From the NCBI GenBank assembly GCA_947487165.1, contig CANKWX010000031.1:1-42886 (forward strand): a stretch of 42,886 nt of DNA, given 5' to 3'. Position numbers and translations under genes: made by a program. Shown piece by piece: positions 26,351-34,101 of the stretch (positions within the stretch are counted from its first letter, which is position 1; each line of letters starts with the position of its first letter). The notes under the pieces are model-generated. The model made no database searches. It was given only the letters and a program-made list of their open reading frames with translations, and was not told where the DNA came from. This stretch comes from Burkholderiales bacterium (lineage in GTDB: Bacteria > Pseudomonadota > Gammaproteobacteria > Burkholderiales > Burkholderiaceae_E).

Positions 26351-26508
26351 TGTACTGTCGATATCGACCTTGGGACGCTCACCCGGCGATTTCTCGACAC
26401 GCTGTTTGAGCGTCATCAACAAAGTGCGGCACGGCGGGTGCAGCCTGCGCAAATCGATCATAAGCTCAACCGCTGTGCTTGGCACCTCTCGTGCCGCAGG
26501 AGACTCTG

Positions 26509-27759
26509 ATGATCGACTTCTCGCCCAAGGTCCTCGAACTGCGCAGCCAGATCGAGGCCTTCATGGATGCGCATATCTATCCGAACGAACAGCGCTTCTA
26601 TCGCGAGGCCGAAGAGCTCGGCCCCTGGTCGGTCTATCCGGTGGTTGAGGCGCTCAAATCGCTGGCCCGCAAGGAAGGCCTGTGGAACCTCTTTTTGCCG
26701 GCCTCCGAACATGGCGCAGGGCTGAGTAACTGGGACTACGCACCACTGTGCGAAGTGATGGGCCGCTCGCACCTTGCACCCGAAGTCTTCAACTGCTCAG
26801 CACCCGACACCGGCAACATGGAAGTGCTCGCCCGTTATGGCACACCCGAGCAGCAGGAGCGCTGGCTCAGACCGCTTCTGGACGGCGAAATCCGCTCGTG
26901 CTTTGCGATGACCGAGCCTGCGGTGGCCTCGAGCGACGCCACCAACATCGAGTCATCGATCCGGCGCGACGGCGATGAGTACATCGTTAACGGTCACAAG
27001 TGGTACACCACCAATGCCACCGACCCGCGCTGCCGGATCGCGATCTTCATGGGCAAGTCCGACCCGAACCACCCTAACCGGCATCAGCAGCAATCGATGA
27101 TTCTGGTGCCGATGAACACCCCAGGCGTGAAGGTGATTCGCCCGATCGGCGTCTTCGGGTTTTACGGCGTGCCCGACCGCGCCTCAGAAGTTGTCTTCGA
27201 GAATGTGCGGGTGCCGGCCGCCAACATGCTGCTCGGCGAGGGTCGCGGCTTCGAGATTGCACAGGGGCGCCTGGGGCCGGGTCGCATTCATCACTGCATG
27301 CGGCTGATCGGTCTGGCCGAGCGGGCCTTGTCGATGATGATCGACCGGGGCTTGAAGCGCGTGGCCTTTGGCGGGCCGGTGATCAATAACAATGTCTGGT
27401 CGGAGCGAATCGCCGAGTCGCGCATCGCGATCGACCAGGCCCGGCTGCTCACGCTGCAGGCGGCTCACATGATGGACACCGTCGGCAACAAGGCCGCGCG
27501 TTCGCAGATCGCCATGATCAAGGTGGCCGGGCCTGCCATGGCCTGCAAGGTGATCGACTGGGCGATCCAGGCCCATGGTGGCGGGGGCACCAACAACGAC
27601 CTCGGGCTGGCCAGCGCCTACGCCACTGCGCGCCTGCTGCGCCTGGCCGATGGCCCGGATGAAGTGCATCGCAACCAGATCGCCCAGTTGGAAATTCGGC
27701 GGCACCAGAATCGGGCGACACCGCTGCCCGGCTCGTGGACCGAGGTGGCGAGGGACTGA
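26509..27759 (+). CDS. Acyl-CoA dehydrogenase
   Basis: A 416-residue flavoprotein of the ACAD family, oxidising an acyl-CoA to the trans-2-enoyl-CoA. The FAD/substrate signature [19 protein letters not shown] and the following [17 protein letters not shown] are clear. The C-terminal domain has [41 protein letters not shown], where the DGPDEVH segment supplies the flavin-contact and base region seen in the ACAD10/11-like branch. The ATG at 26509 has a GCAGGAG site. The last 213 bases plus the stop and a few bases beyond are repeated at 31267-31483. Confidence 0.92.
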   Translation: MIDFSPKVLELRSQIEAFMDAHIYPNEQRFYREAEELGPWSVYPVVEALKSLARKEGLWNLFLPASEHGAGLSNWDYAPLCEVMGRSHLAPEVFNCSAPDTGNMEVLARYGTPEQQERWLRPLLDGEIRSCFAMTEPAVASSDATNIESSIRRDGDEYIVNGHKWYTTNATDPRCRIAIFMGKSDPNHPNRHQQQSMILVPMNTPGVKVIRPIGVFGFYGVPDRASEVVFENVRVPAANMLLGEGRGFEIAQGRLGPGRIHHCMRLIGLAERALSMMIDRGLKRVAFGGPVINNNVWSERIAESRIAIDQARLLTLQAAHMMDTVGNKAARSQIAMIKVAGPAMACKVIDWAIQAHGGGGTNNDLGLASAYATARLLRLADGPDEVHRNQIAQLEIRRHQNRATPLPGSWTEVARD

Positions 27760-27763
27760 GGGC
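27547..27763 (+). repeat. Long direct repeat, copy A (3' end of acyl-CoA dehydrogenase gene)
   Basis: These 217 bp match 31267-31483 with seven substitutions and no gaps (about 97% identity). Copy A is the functional 3' end of the dehydrogenase gene. Five of the seven differences are synonymous. The two copies bracket about 3.5 kb of accessory genes. Confidence 0.92.
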
Positions 27764-27805
27764 GAAGCAGATCGTGAGGAAACGCCGCGGACTCGCGGGT
27801 TTCCA

Positions 27806-28954
27806 TCAACCGGACAGCAGTTCAATGTAGGCTTGGTAGCTATAGCTCCGGTTCTTTTTCTGCCCGGTCATCTCCACCGCAATACCCAGGCCCTCCAGCA
27901 CCTTGACTGCCGCGGTCGCGGTGGGGAAGCTGGTGTCGAGTTGCTGGCGCACGCGTTCGATGGTGAAGCGCGGCATCATCGGCAGCATCTCGAACAGCCG
28001 GTAGCTTGCCGGGCCTGCCTTGGCGGATTGCAGCAAGCGCCTGCGGTCTGTCGCAACAAGGCTGGCGACGGCAATGATGTTTTTCTCCGCATCGACAGCC
28101 GCGGTCACGACACCTTCGAGAAAGAAGCTGACCCAAGACTCCCAATCACCCTCGGTACGGATGGCCGACAGGCGACGGTAATACTCAGATTGGTGTTGCT
28201 TCAAGTAGCCACTGAGATACATCAATGGCTCAGACAGCAATCCCCAATACTCGAACAGCGCAGCAATCAGCAGTCGACCAATGCGTCCGTTGCCGTCGAG
28301 AAAGGGGTGGATGGTTTCAAACTGCGCGTGGATGAGCGCTACCTTTACCATCGGGGGCAAGTCGGTCGACGCTTCATGAATGAAGCGTTCCAGATCTGCC
28401 AGCAGAGTAGAAACCTGCTCCGGAGGCGGTGGCACGAAGACCGCGTTGCCTGGCCGCGTGCCCCCCACCCAGTTCTGCGAGCGGCGCAACTCGCCCGGTT
28501 GCTTGCCTGCACCGCGCACCCCGTCAAGCAGGCGCCGGTGCGCCTCGCACAATAGTCGCACGCTGATGGGCAGCCCTTGGGGGTCGCGCAGTTGATCCTG
28601 CGTCCAGCGGAAAGCGCGGAGGTAGTTGGTGACCTCCTCCACATCATCGGTATTGCTGACTTTGAATCCTGCTTCCTCATCGAACAGGTCGGTCAGTGTG
28701 GCCTGCGTGCCCTCGATCTGGGACGTGAGCAGGGCTTCTTTGCGGATGGCGCTGTACAAGAGCCAATCCACCGATGGCACCAGCCCTGACACACCCGCCA
28801 AACGCGCAAGCGCCAGTTCGGCCTGCCGGTTGAGGTCGGTGAAATCCGCGGGGGACAGGTCCGGAGCAGACGGAGGCAAGGAATGAGGCAGGAATGCACG
28901 CACTGACTCACCCAAGGTCGTGGAAATCAAGTAAGTCCCAGTGGTGCGTGTCAT
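27806..28954 (-). CDS. Fic family protein (AMPylator, self-inhibited type)
   Basis: A 382-residue Fic protein. The catalytic motif HPFLDGNGRIGR (residues 216-227) is intact, and the N-terminal inhibitory helix motif T-S-Q-I-E-G (77-82, [ST]xxxE[GN]) is present, making it a class II, auto-inhibited Fic. GNAVFVPPPPEQV is the flap region. The C-terminal about 90 residues (PMMPRFTIERVRQQLDTSFPTATAAVKVLEGLGIAVEM) form a winged helix typical of this group and may bind DNA. It adds AMP to target proteins; the target is unknown. It lies within the accessory block and has an AT-rich promoter unlike its neighbours. Confidence 0.92.
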   Translation of the reverse strand: MTRTTGTYLISTTLGESVRAFLPHSLPPSAPDLSPADFTDLNRQAELALARLAGVSGLVPSVDWLLYSAIRKEALLTSQIEGTQATLTDLFDEEAGFKVSNTDDVEEVTNYLRAFRWTQDQLRDPQGLPISVRLLCEAHRRLLDGVRGAGKQPGELRRSQNWVGGTRPGNAVFVPPPPEQVSTLLADLERFIHEASTDLPPMVKVALIHAQFETIHPFLDGNGRIGRLLIAALFEYWGLLSEPLMYLSGYLKQHQSEYYRRLSAIRTEGDWESWVSFFLEGVVTAAVDAEKNIIAVASLVATDRRRLLQSAKAGPASYRLFEMLPMMPRFTIERVRQQLDTSFPTATAAVKVLEGLGIAVEMTGQKKNRSYSYQAYIELLSG

Positions 28955-28983
28955 TGAAAGCAGCCTTTAGTCGCCCGCCATCA

Positions 28984-29013
28984 AATTAAACTATTCTTTA
29001 ATTAGATTGGCAA
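28984..29013 (-). promoter_or_regulatory. fic promoter with embedded inverted repeat
   Basis: On the minus strand TTGCCA (29008-29013), a 17-base spacer and TTTAAT (28985-28990) make a strong sigma-70-type promoter; the fic ATG is 31 bases further on. The repeat AATTAAA-ctattc-TTTAATT (28984-29003, perfect 7-bp arms) covers the -10 and half the spacer, so a bound protein would block it. Fic's own winged-helix domain is a candidate. Confidence 0.6.
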
Positions 29014-29045
29014 CGATTAAAGACGGCTTTCCGACCTGCTCAACC

Positions 29046-29305
29046 TGAAACCGGAGAGTAAATTTCAACCGGGGTTCCGTCAGAACCGCGAACCTAGGGG
29101 ACCGTTTGTCCCCAAGGTTTTAACGACGGCTCCTTGATAGACATCGCGCCTGCGTCGATGGCCCCGGCATGCGCCTGAGCAACATTTTCGGTGAACAGCA
29201 CAATTTCCATCCTCAGCGGGGTTTCTGACTGATTCGCCCTGACATAACCGCCTGGCAAATTGGATGCACCAAGCTCATGGGTCGCAAAGGCCAGGGCTGG
29301 CGGCG
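29046..29305 (-). pseudogene. Decayed VOC-family (glyoxalase-like) gene
   Basis: The frame gives LAFATHELGASNLPGGYVRANQSETPLRMEIVL...PSLKPWGQTVP, then a TAG stop. It is clearly homologous to the intact VOC gene at 31547-31939 (about three quarters identical in DNA by eye). The stop replaces the serine of TVSYVRCPDGT, although homologous bases continue after it. The N-terminal 45 or so codons are gone. It is therefore broken at both ends. Confidence 0.82.
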
Positions 29306-29364
29306 CGCGAAGCTCGTTCAACCGCAAGAAGAAAAGGGCTCGACAATTTTCCGCCTCTTGTGAT

Positions 29365-29392
29365 TGGCGGAGGATTACGGAACCGAACCCGC
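29365..29392 (-). pseudogene. Possible tRNA 3'-end remnant
   Basis: On the minus strand TTCGGTT (29381-29387) is followed after exactly the right spacing by an acceptor-like ATCCTCC, a G and CCA (29365-29367), as in a tRNA T-loop to 3' end. The downstream flank ATCACAAG also occurs after the intact tRNA-Ala CCA at 32081. The T-stem does not pair well and nothing of the 5' half is seen. It could be an old attachment-site fragment. Confidence 0.4.
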
Positions 29393-29490
29393 GTCCCAAA
29401 TTTGAAGCGGTGCGTTCGCGCCGTCCTTGAGGACGCGGTTTGGCGCCAAGGAACTTACTTGAATGCCCACACGCAGCATTGATGGAAGCC

Positions 29491-29524
29491 AGAGAAATTT
29501 CTCTATTTTCTGTATTGACAGAAA
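29491..29524 (+). promoter_or_regulatory. Double palindrome and promoter of the GbsR/MarR-like regulator
   Basis: AGAGAAATTTCTCT (29491-29504) is a perfect 14-bp palindrome. TTTCTGT-attg-ACAGAAA (29507-29524) is a second with perfect 7-bp arms. A consensus -35 TTGACA (29515-29520) lies inside the second. A -10-like TATCTT (29537-29542) follows after 16 bases. A protein bound to the second palindrome would cover the -35, so autorepression is likely. Confidence 0.65.
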
Positions 29525-29548
29525 TTAATGAAAGTGTATCTTTCGATC

Positions 29549-30127
29549 ATGAACCCGCGCACCGCCGCCTCCCCAGACGAAGCATCCGCCACGCCCCGCC
29601 TCCCGGCCGTGACTGAACGCTTCGTGCTGCACTGGGGGGAGATGGGTTCTCGCTGGGGCGTGAACCGCACCATGTCGCAGATTCACGCGCTTCTGTTCAT
29701 CACCGGCCGGCCCATGAACGCCGACGAGTTGTGCGAGCAGTTGGGTGCGGCGCGGTCCAATGTCAGCACCTCGCTGCGCGAGTTGCAAGGCTGGGGCCTG
29801 GTCCGAATCGTCCACCTGCTGGGGGACCGACGCGACCATTTCGAGACGTCAGGCGATGTATGGGAATTGCTGCGCACGATCGTGAGGGAACGCAAGCAGC
29901 GAGAGTTCGACCCCACCATCCAGGCGCTGCGCGACTGCCTGGCTCACCCCGAGCTGTCCCGCGAGAGCGCGCTTGCCCGGCAGCGGATCAACGAGACGCT
30001 GGTGCTCATGGAGACCACCTCGGCCTGGACGGAGGAAATGCTGCGCCTGCCGCCCGAGACGCTGGTGAAGATCATGAAGCTGGGCGCGAAGGCCCAGGCC
30101 CTCCTGCGCGGCAAGGGCAAGCCATGA
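29549..30127 (+). CDS. GbsR/MarR-family winged-helix transcriptional regulator
   Basis: A 192-residue regulator of the GbsR type. The conserved opening RFVLHWGEMGSRWGVNRTMSQIHALLFITGRPMNADELCEQLGAARSNVSTSLRELQGWGLVR is a complete winged helix-turn-helix, followed by HLLGDRRDHFETSGDVWELLRTIVRERKQRE and a helical dimerisation tail. Most members repress a nearby membrane or osmoprotection gene. The ATG at 29549 has no ribosome site, and the predicted transcription start falls on or beside it; an ATG at 29528 would lie upstream of the -10. Its operator-like repeat recurs before the next gene. Confidence 0.88.
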   Translation: MNPRTAASPDEASATPRLPAVTERFVLHWGEMGSRWGVNRTMSQIHALLFITGRPMNADELCEQLGAARSNVSTSLRELQGWGLVRIVHLLGDRRDHFETSGDVWELLRTIVRERKQREFDPTIQALRDCLAHPELSRESALARQRINETLVLMETTSAWTEEMLRLPPETLVKIMKLGAKAQALLRGKGKP

Positions 30128-30160
30128 GCCTCAATTTATTTGGCCATATGTTTCGTTTTA

Positions 30161-30176
30161 TTCTGAAATTACAGAA
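30161..30176 (+). promoter_or_regulatory. Second TTCTG-N6-CAGAA palindrome, upstream of the DCC remnant
   Basis: TTCTG-aaatta-CAGAA matches the palindrome before the regulator gene at 11 of 16 identical bases in the arms plus two spacer positions (common pattern TTCTG-N6-CAGAA). It lies 14 bases before the next start codon, which has its own AAGGGAAG ribosome site. This suggests that the regulator also controls the downstream genes. Confidence 0.6.
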
Positions 30177-30189
30177 ATAAAGGGAAGTA

Positions 30190-30571
30190 ATGAATACTCG
30201 AAGCTCCCTGCTCCTGACGGCCTACTACGACGGCCAGTGCGGCCTGTGCAGCGCCGAGATGGGCGCCATGCATGCGCGCGACGCCCTCGGCGATTGGCAC
30301 GGGGGCGTGGATGCGATTGCGCTGCTCTACGCCGCCGTGGGTGCGCCCTGGTTGGCACGCGCATCCGCTCATGCGCCCTGTCACGCGGCGCCTGTACCCT
30401 CGGGTGGTGGCGCATCGCCACACCCTCAGCCGCCTGGGCCTCGATCTGGTGGCGCCACGGGTGCTTCGCCTTTTCGCCAGACGCCACCCGCAGCGACACG
30501 TTCCACATTGCACGCACGGCACTGCCGGCTGGACAGCCGCACGCCGCGGGCCTGCGGCCTGCCCCGCCTGA
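30190..30571 (+). pseudogene. Broken DCC1-like (DUF393) thiol-disulfide protein gene
   Basis: The start LLLTAYYDGQCGLCSAEM is the DCC-family thioredoxin-like motif (D-G-x-C-x2-C). About 45 residues that normally follow are missing, and the frame resumes at GVDAIALLYAAVGAPWLAR. Near 30360 the frame shifts: the family's ending HPLMRPVTRRLYPRVVAHRH...LRLFARRHP is read in the next frame (30362 onward). The gene has thus suffered an internal deletion and a frameshift and is unlikely to work. Confidence 0.78.
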
Positions 30572-30596
30572 AGTCACTCCCCGCCAGGAGAACCGT

Positions 30597-31175
30597 ATGA
30601 GCCAGAACCTCTTCGCCGCGGTGCGGGCTCGCAGACCGCGCCTGGACCGGCTGCTCGCCGTGCTGCGCCAACGCGCTACTTTGCGCACGGTGTGGCGCTT
30701 TGTCTGGCTCGGACCTTGGGTTGGGCTGATGGTAATAATGGTGCCCGCGTTCTTGACCGCGTTCTTGGCCGCGTTCTTGAGCAACTTGCGAGCAATGCCA
30801 CCGCGAGTGGCTGAGCCACTTGGGATTGGGGACCTTATTCGAAGTGCCGATCTCTTTATAACCGGCGCCTACTTTTTGGGCGGGCCGCCCGCCTTGGTGG
30901 CGGGGCTGTTGTTCGCCGCCTGGTATCACGGAGCCACCCGTCCACCCGCCTGGCCCAGACGGGCCGCTCTGGGCGCACTGGCCGGGCTGGGCGGCTGCTT
31001 TGCCGTCGGGGCGTTGGGCGGACTGATGGAGGCACTGGGGGTGCTGAACCGCCCCGGCTTCTTGGTCTGGTGGGAACATTCAGCCAGCCTCGCTCTCTCA
31101 GGCGTTCCGGCGGCAGTGGTGGTAGCGCTGCTGCAGAAGGCCTCAACACCGCCCGACGAGCCCGTGTCGCCATAG
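30597..31175 (+). CDS. Unknown four-helix membrane protein
   Basis: A 192-residue protein that I do not recognise. Four hydrophobic stretches are visible: [62 protein letters not shown] and [16 protein letters not shown]. The N-terminal 40 residues are strongly basic ([21 protein letters not shown]). The ATG at 30597 follows AGGAG. It comes after the DCC-family remnant and may share the regulated promoter at 30161-30176. DCC proteins are often encoded next to small membrane proteins. Three tandem 12-bp units lie in the first membrane segment. Confidence 0.7.
   Translation: MSQNLFAAVRARRPRLDRLLAVLRQRATLRTVWRFVWLGPWVGLMVIMVPAFLTAFLAAFLSNLRAMPPRVAEPLGIGDLIRSADLFITGAYFLGGPPALVAGLLFAAWYHGATRPPAWPRRAALGALAGLGGCFAVGALGGLMEALGVLNRPGFLVWWEHSASLALSGVPAAVVVALLQKASTPPDEPVSP
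30747..30782 (+). repeat. Three tandem 12-bp units inside the membrane protein gene
   Basis: GCGTTCTTGRSC occurs three times in a row (30747-30758, 30759-30770, 30771-30782). It encodes [12 protein letters not shown] in the first membrane helix. The unit is a multiple of three, so gain or loss would change helix length by four residues without breaking the frame. Confidence 0.8.
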
Positions 31176-31266
31176 TCAGCAGGCTTGCACGCGGGTCTTT
31201 ATCAGCCTCGAGGCGGATAACACCAACGACGGCAAGTCGGTTTCAGCCAAGCGACGTTCACCAGGG

Positions 31267-31483
31267 AAGGTGATCGACTGGGCGATCCAGGCCCATGGGG
31301 GCGGCGGCACCAACAACGACCTCGGGCTTGTCAGCGCCTATGCCACTGCGCGCCTGCTGCGCCTGGCCGATGGCCCGGATGAAGTGCATCGCAACCAGAT
31401 CGCCCAGTTGGAAATTCGGCGGCATCAGAATCGGGCGACACCGCTGCCCGGCTCGTGGACCGAGGTGGCGAGGGGCTGAGGGC
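31267..31483 (+). pseudogene. Direct repeat copy B: orphan 3' end of acyl-CoA dehydrogenase gene
   Basis: A 217-bp copy of the 3' end of the acyl-CoA dehydrogenase gene at 27547-27763, reading [40 protein letters not shown] to the stop. It has no start or upstream part. Only two of seven differences change an amino acid (Ala to Val, Asp to Gly). The fragment therefore looks like the end of a homologous gene that was recently under selection, rather than a long-decaying duplicate. Confidence 0.9.
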
Positions 31484-31546
31484 CCGGCGTGCCGCTGGGA
31501 GCTCAGCAGGTCGTCAGTCAACCCGAGGCAGCCTGTCGGGTTTGAC

Positions 31547-31939
31547 TCAGCTCGAAACCGGGGAGCAAATTTCAATCAGGGTTCCATCAGGACACCGGAC
31601 ATAAGACACCGTTTGCCCCCACGGCTTCACCAACGGCGCTTTGATGGACACCGCGCCCGCCTCGATGGCCCTTGCATGCGCGTCGGCCACATTGTCGGTG
31701 ACCAGCGCAATTTCCATTCCAAGCGGTGTGTCCGACTGATTCGCCTTGACATAGCCCCCTGGCAAATTGGCAGCACCAAGCTCATGGGTCGCAAAAGCCA
31801 GCACTGTCGCACCGGTATCCAGCTCGCCATAGTCGCCCGACTCGTGAACGAATCGCCGCCTCAATCCAAAGGCCTTCTCAAAGAATTCGACCGATGCGAG
31901 CACGTCGGGCACATAGACAATGGTGTAGCCGAATTTCAT
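31547..31939 (-). CDS. VOC-family (glyoxalase/bleomycin resistance-like) protein
   Basis: A 130-residue single-chain VOC protein with two beta-alpha-beta-beta-beta modules: MKFGYTIVYVPDVLASVEFFEKAFGLRRRF and, in the second half, MEIALVTDNVADAHARAIEAGAVSIKAPLVKPWGQTVSYVRCPDGTLIEICSP. The final glutamate in IEICSP is at a usual metal-ligand position. The reaction is unknown: isomerase, lyase, dioxygenase or resistance roles all exist. A decayed paralogue lies at 29046-29305. Confidence 0.88.
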   Translation of the reverse strand: MKFGYTIVYVPDVLASVEFFEKAFGLRRRFVHESGDYGELDTGATVLAFATHELGAANLPGGYVKANQSDTPLGMEIALVTDNVADAHARAIEAGAVSIKAPLVKPWGQTVSYVRCPDGTLIEICSPVSS

Positions 31940-32080
31940 GGTTTGGTCCGTGGATGCGCAATCAGATCAGCGCTCAGGTGACATTGATGGGAGCGTGAAC
32001 ACGAGATCGACATTGAGCGCCAGCGGGGCCCTGAGCTTGTTCGACCGAGAAAGCCTGGAGAAGATCCGAGCGCTTGTGAT

Positions 32081-32156
<76 letters not shown>

Positions 32157-32169
32157 AATCAAGCGTTTG

Positions 32170-32198
32170 AATATAGCGGATCGACCAAGACAAAACAA
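32170..32198 (-). promoter_or_regulatory. Promoter of tRNA-Ala
   Basis: On the minus strand TTGTTT (32193-32198), a 17-base spacer and TATATT (32170-32175) lie 14 bases before the tRNA 5' end. The spacing and AT content fit a stable-RNA promoter. Confidence 0.6.
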
Positions 32199-32206
32199 AC
32201 ACGCAT

Positions 32207-32222
32207 CGGGCATTCACGCCCG
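32207..32222 (-). terminator. Candidate terminator after dctM
   Basis: CGGGC-loop-GCCCG (32207-32211 with 32218-32222) is a 5-bp GC stem, followed on the minus strand by a T-rich tail (GTTTGTTTTGTCTT). It lies 20 bases after the dctM stop and just before the tRNA promoter. Confidence 0.5.
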
Positions 32223-32241
32223 GCAATCGCTCAGCAAAAAA

Positions 32242-33537
32242 TCACATCAAACCAAGCGCTTTCGGCAGCCAAAGCGTGATCGCCGGAAACGCCACCAGCA
32301 CCGCCAGGCGCAGGATGTCGGCAAACAGAAAAGGCATAACGCCCTTCCAGATCTGGCCGGTCGGCACATCGGGCAGCACGCTTCGCAAAACAAACACATT
32401 CATCCCGACCGGCGGGCTGATCATGCCGATCTCGACCACACACACGATCAGAATGCCGAACCAGATCGGATCGAAGCCCAGATGGGTGACCAGCGGAAAG
32501 AAGATCGGCACAGTCAGCAGAATCATCGACAGCTCTTCCATCGCGGTGCCGAGAATCACATAGACCGCGCAGATCGCCACGATGACGAGAATCGGGTTGA
32601 TCTGGAACTGCTCGACGAAGTCCTTGAGGTCCTGGGGCATGGTCGTGAAATTCGCAAAACTGGCAAAGATCGACGCACCGATCAGGATGGTAAAGAGCAT
32701 CGCGCTGGTTCGCGCAGACTGCACCAGGATGTCGACCAGCACCGGCACGGTCAAGGTGCCACGCGCCAGCGCAAAGAGAAAGCCGCCCATCGCGCCGATA
32801 CCGGCTGCCTCGGTCGGGGTGAACCAGCCGCCATACATGCCGCCCATGACAATCGCAAAGAGCACCAGCACGCCCCAGATATTGCGCATCGCCTGCAGGC
32901 GCTGGGCCCAGCTCGAGCGCTCACCGGGCGGCCCGAGCGCAGGATTGCGGGCGGTGGCGATCGCGGCAGCGGCGATGTAAAACCCGGTGGCGAGCAGCCC
33001 AGGCAATACACCGGCGGCAAAGAGCGCACCGATGCTCTGCTCGGTCATGATCGCGTAGAGCACCATAATGACCGAGGGCGGAATCAGGATGCCGAGGGTC
33101 CCGCCGGCTGCAATCGAGCCTGCGGCAAAGGAGTCACGGTAGTTGAAGCGACGCATCTCGGGCATGGCCACGCGCGCCATGGTGGCGGTGGTGGCAATCG
33201 ACGAGCCGCAGATCGCACCAAAGCCTGCGCAAGCCGCAACGGTCGACATGGCAAGCCCGCCGCGACGATGCCCAATAAATGAGTAAGCAGCGGCATAAAG
33301 CTCACGCGACATGCCCGCGCGGGTCACGAAGTTGCCCATCAGCACGAATAGCGGCACGACCGACAGGGTGTACTTGGCCACATCGAGAATTTCGGTGGTG
33401 CTCGCGGCCAGAGCCGCTGGCCACGACCTCACCAGACCGATGCCGATCAGGCCGACCAGGCCCATGCTGAAAGCGATCGGCACGCGCAGGGTCATCAGCG
33501 CGAACATCCCCGCGAAACCAAGAAGCGTGGCGAGCAT
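32242..33537 (-). CDS. dctM: TRAP transporter large permease subunit
   Basis: A 431-residue inner-membrane protein with about twelve membrane segments, the ion-coupled translocation subunit of a TRAP transporter. Typical DctM elements are LRVPIAFSMGLVGLIGI near the start, SIATTATMARVAMPEM, GGTLGILIPPSVIMVLYAI and GFDPIWFGILIVCVVEIGMISPPVGMNVFVL near the end. It is the last gene of dctP-dctQ-dctM, 17 bases after dctQ. Its drive is normally a sodium gradient. Confidence 0.93.
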   Translation of the reverse strand: MLATLLGFAGMFALMTLRVPIAFSMGLVGLIGIGLVRSWPAALAASTTEILDVAKYTLSVVPLFVLMGNFVTRAGMSRELYAAAYSFIGHRRGGLAMSTVAACAGFGAICGSSIATTATMARVAMPEMRRFNYRDSFAAGSIAAGGTLGILIPPSVIMVLYAIMTEQSIGALFAAGVLPGLLATGFYIAAAAIATARNPALGPPGERSSWAQRLQAMRNIWGVLVLFAIVMGGMYGGWFTPTEAAGIGAMGGFLFALARGTLTVPVLVDILVQSARTSAMLFTILIGASIFASFANFTTMPQDLKDFVEQFQINPILVIVAICAVYVILGTAMEELSMILLTVPIFFPLVTHLGFDPIWFGILIVCVVEIGMISPPVGMNVFVLRSVLPDVPTGQIWKGVMPFLFADILRLAVLVAFPAITLWLPKALGLM

Positions 33538-33554
33538 TCAGTGCCCCATGACGA

Positions 33555-34043
33555 TCAGACCGCGCCTGCGGTCGGGTCGTCAGCCTGCGGTGGCGGCGGG
33601 CGAATCGCCAGAAACAGGTGCATGAGCGCAGTCAGCGCGAGCAGCGCACCGACCGCATACTGAAAGGGCGCCATCGGCCACAGAAACTGCGCGGTGGTGT
33701 CGCCGTCGACCCCGGTCCGAGCCGCCCTAACGAACACCAGCCAGGAGGCACCAGCCACAAGCGCTGTGCAGATGAGGTTCGAGAGGACTCCCTGCGCGGC
33801 TTGCAGTCCTTGCGGCAGGAAATGATCGAGCAGATCGAAAATCACATGCTCGCCCCGCAGAGATGTCAGTGGCAAGCCGGCGAAAATCAGCCCTAGCATC
33901 AGCAACTCGGTCACTTCAAGGCTGCCAGGCAGGGAGTGATCGAACAGCTTGCGCCCCATCACGTCAAGGAAAGTCAGCAGCATCATGCCGAACAGGCAGC
34001 CTGCGGCAAGCCATCCAAGCACTTTTTCAAGTGTGCGGATCAC
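33555..34043 (-). CDS. dctQ: TRAP transporter small permease subunit
   Basis: A 162-residue protein with four membrane segments, beginning LGWLAAGCLFGMMLLTFLDVMGRKLFDHSLPGSLEVTELLMLGLIFAGLP, which is the standard DctQ opening. The R-x4-D/H pattern after the first helix and the acidic E of LEVTELLM are family features. It pairs with DctM. It lies 58 bases after dctP. Confidence 0.92.
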   Translation of the reverse strand: MIRTLEKVLGWLAAGCLFGMMLLTFLDVMGRKLFDHSLPGSLEVTELLMLGLIFAGLPLTSLRGEHVIFDLLDHFLPQGLQAAQGVLSNLICTALVAGASWLVFVRAARTGVDGDTTAQFLWPMAPFQYAVGALLALTALMHLFLAIRPPPPQADDPTAGAV

Positions 34044-34101
34044 GGCAAGGCAGAACGCAGTCGAGAGAGTCGATCAGGCAGACGCAAGGCAGACAGCGCG
34101 A

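Noticed and set aside
27547-31483. Composite transposon or insertion sequence as the source of the direct repeats
   Set aside because: The repeats are coding sequence from the dehydrogenase, lack terminal inverted repeats, and no transposase lies between them.
32167-33282. A 371-codon plus-strand open frame opposite dctM
   Set aside because: Highly charged, no recognisable domain, fully antisense to an obvious TRAP permease.
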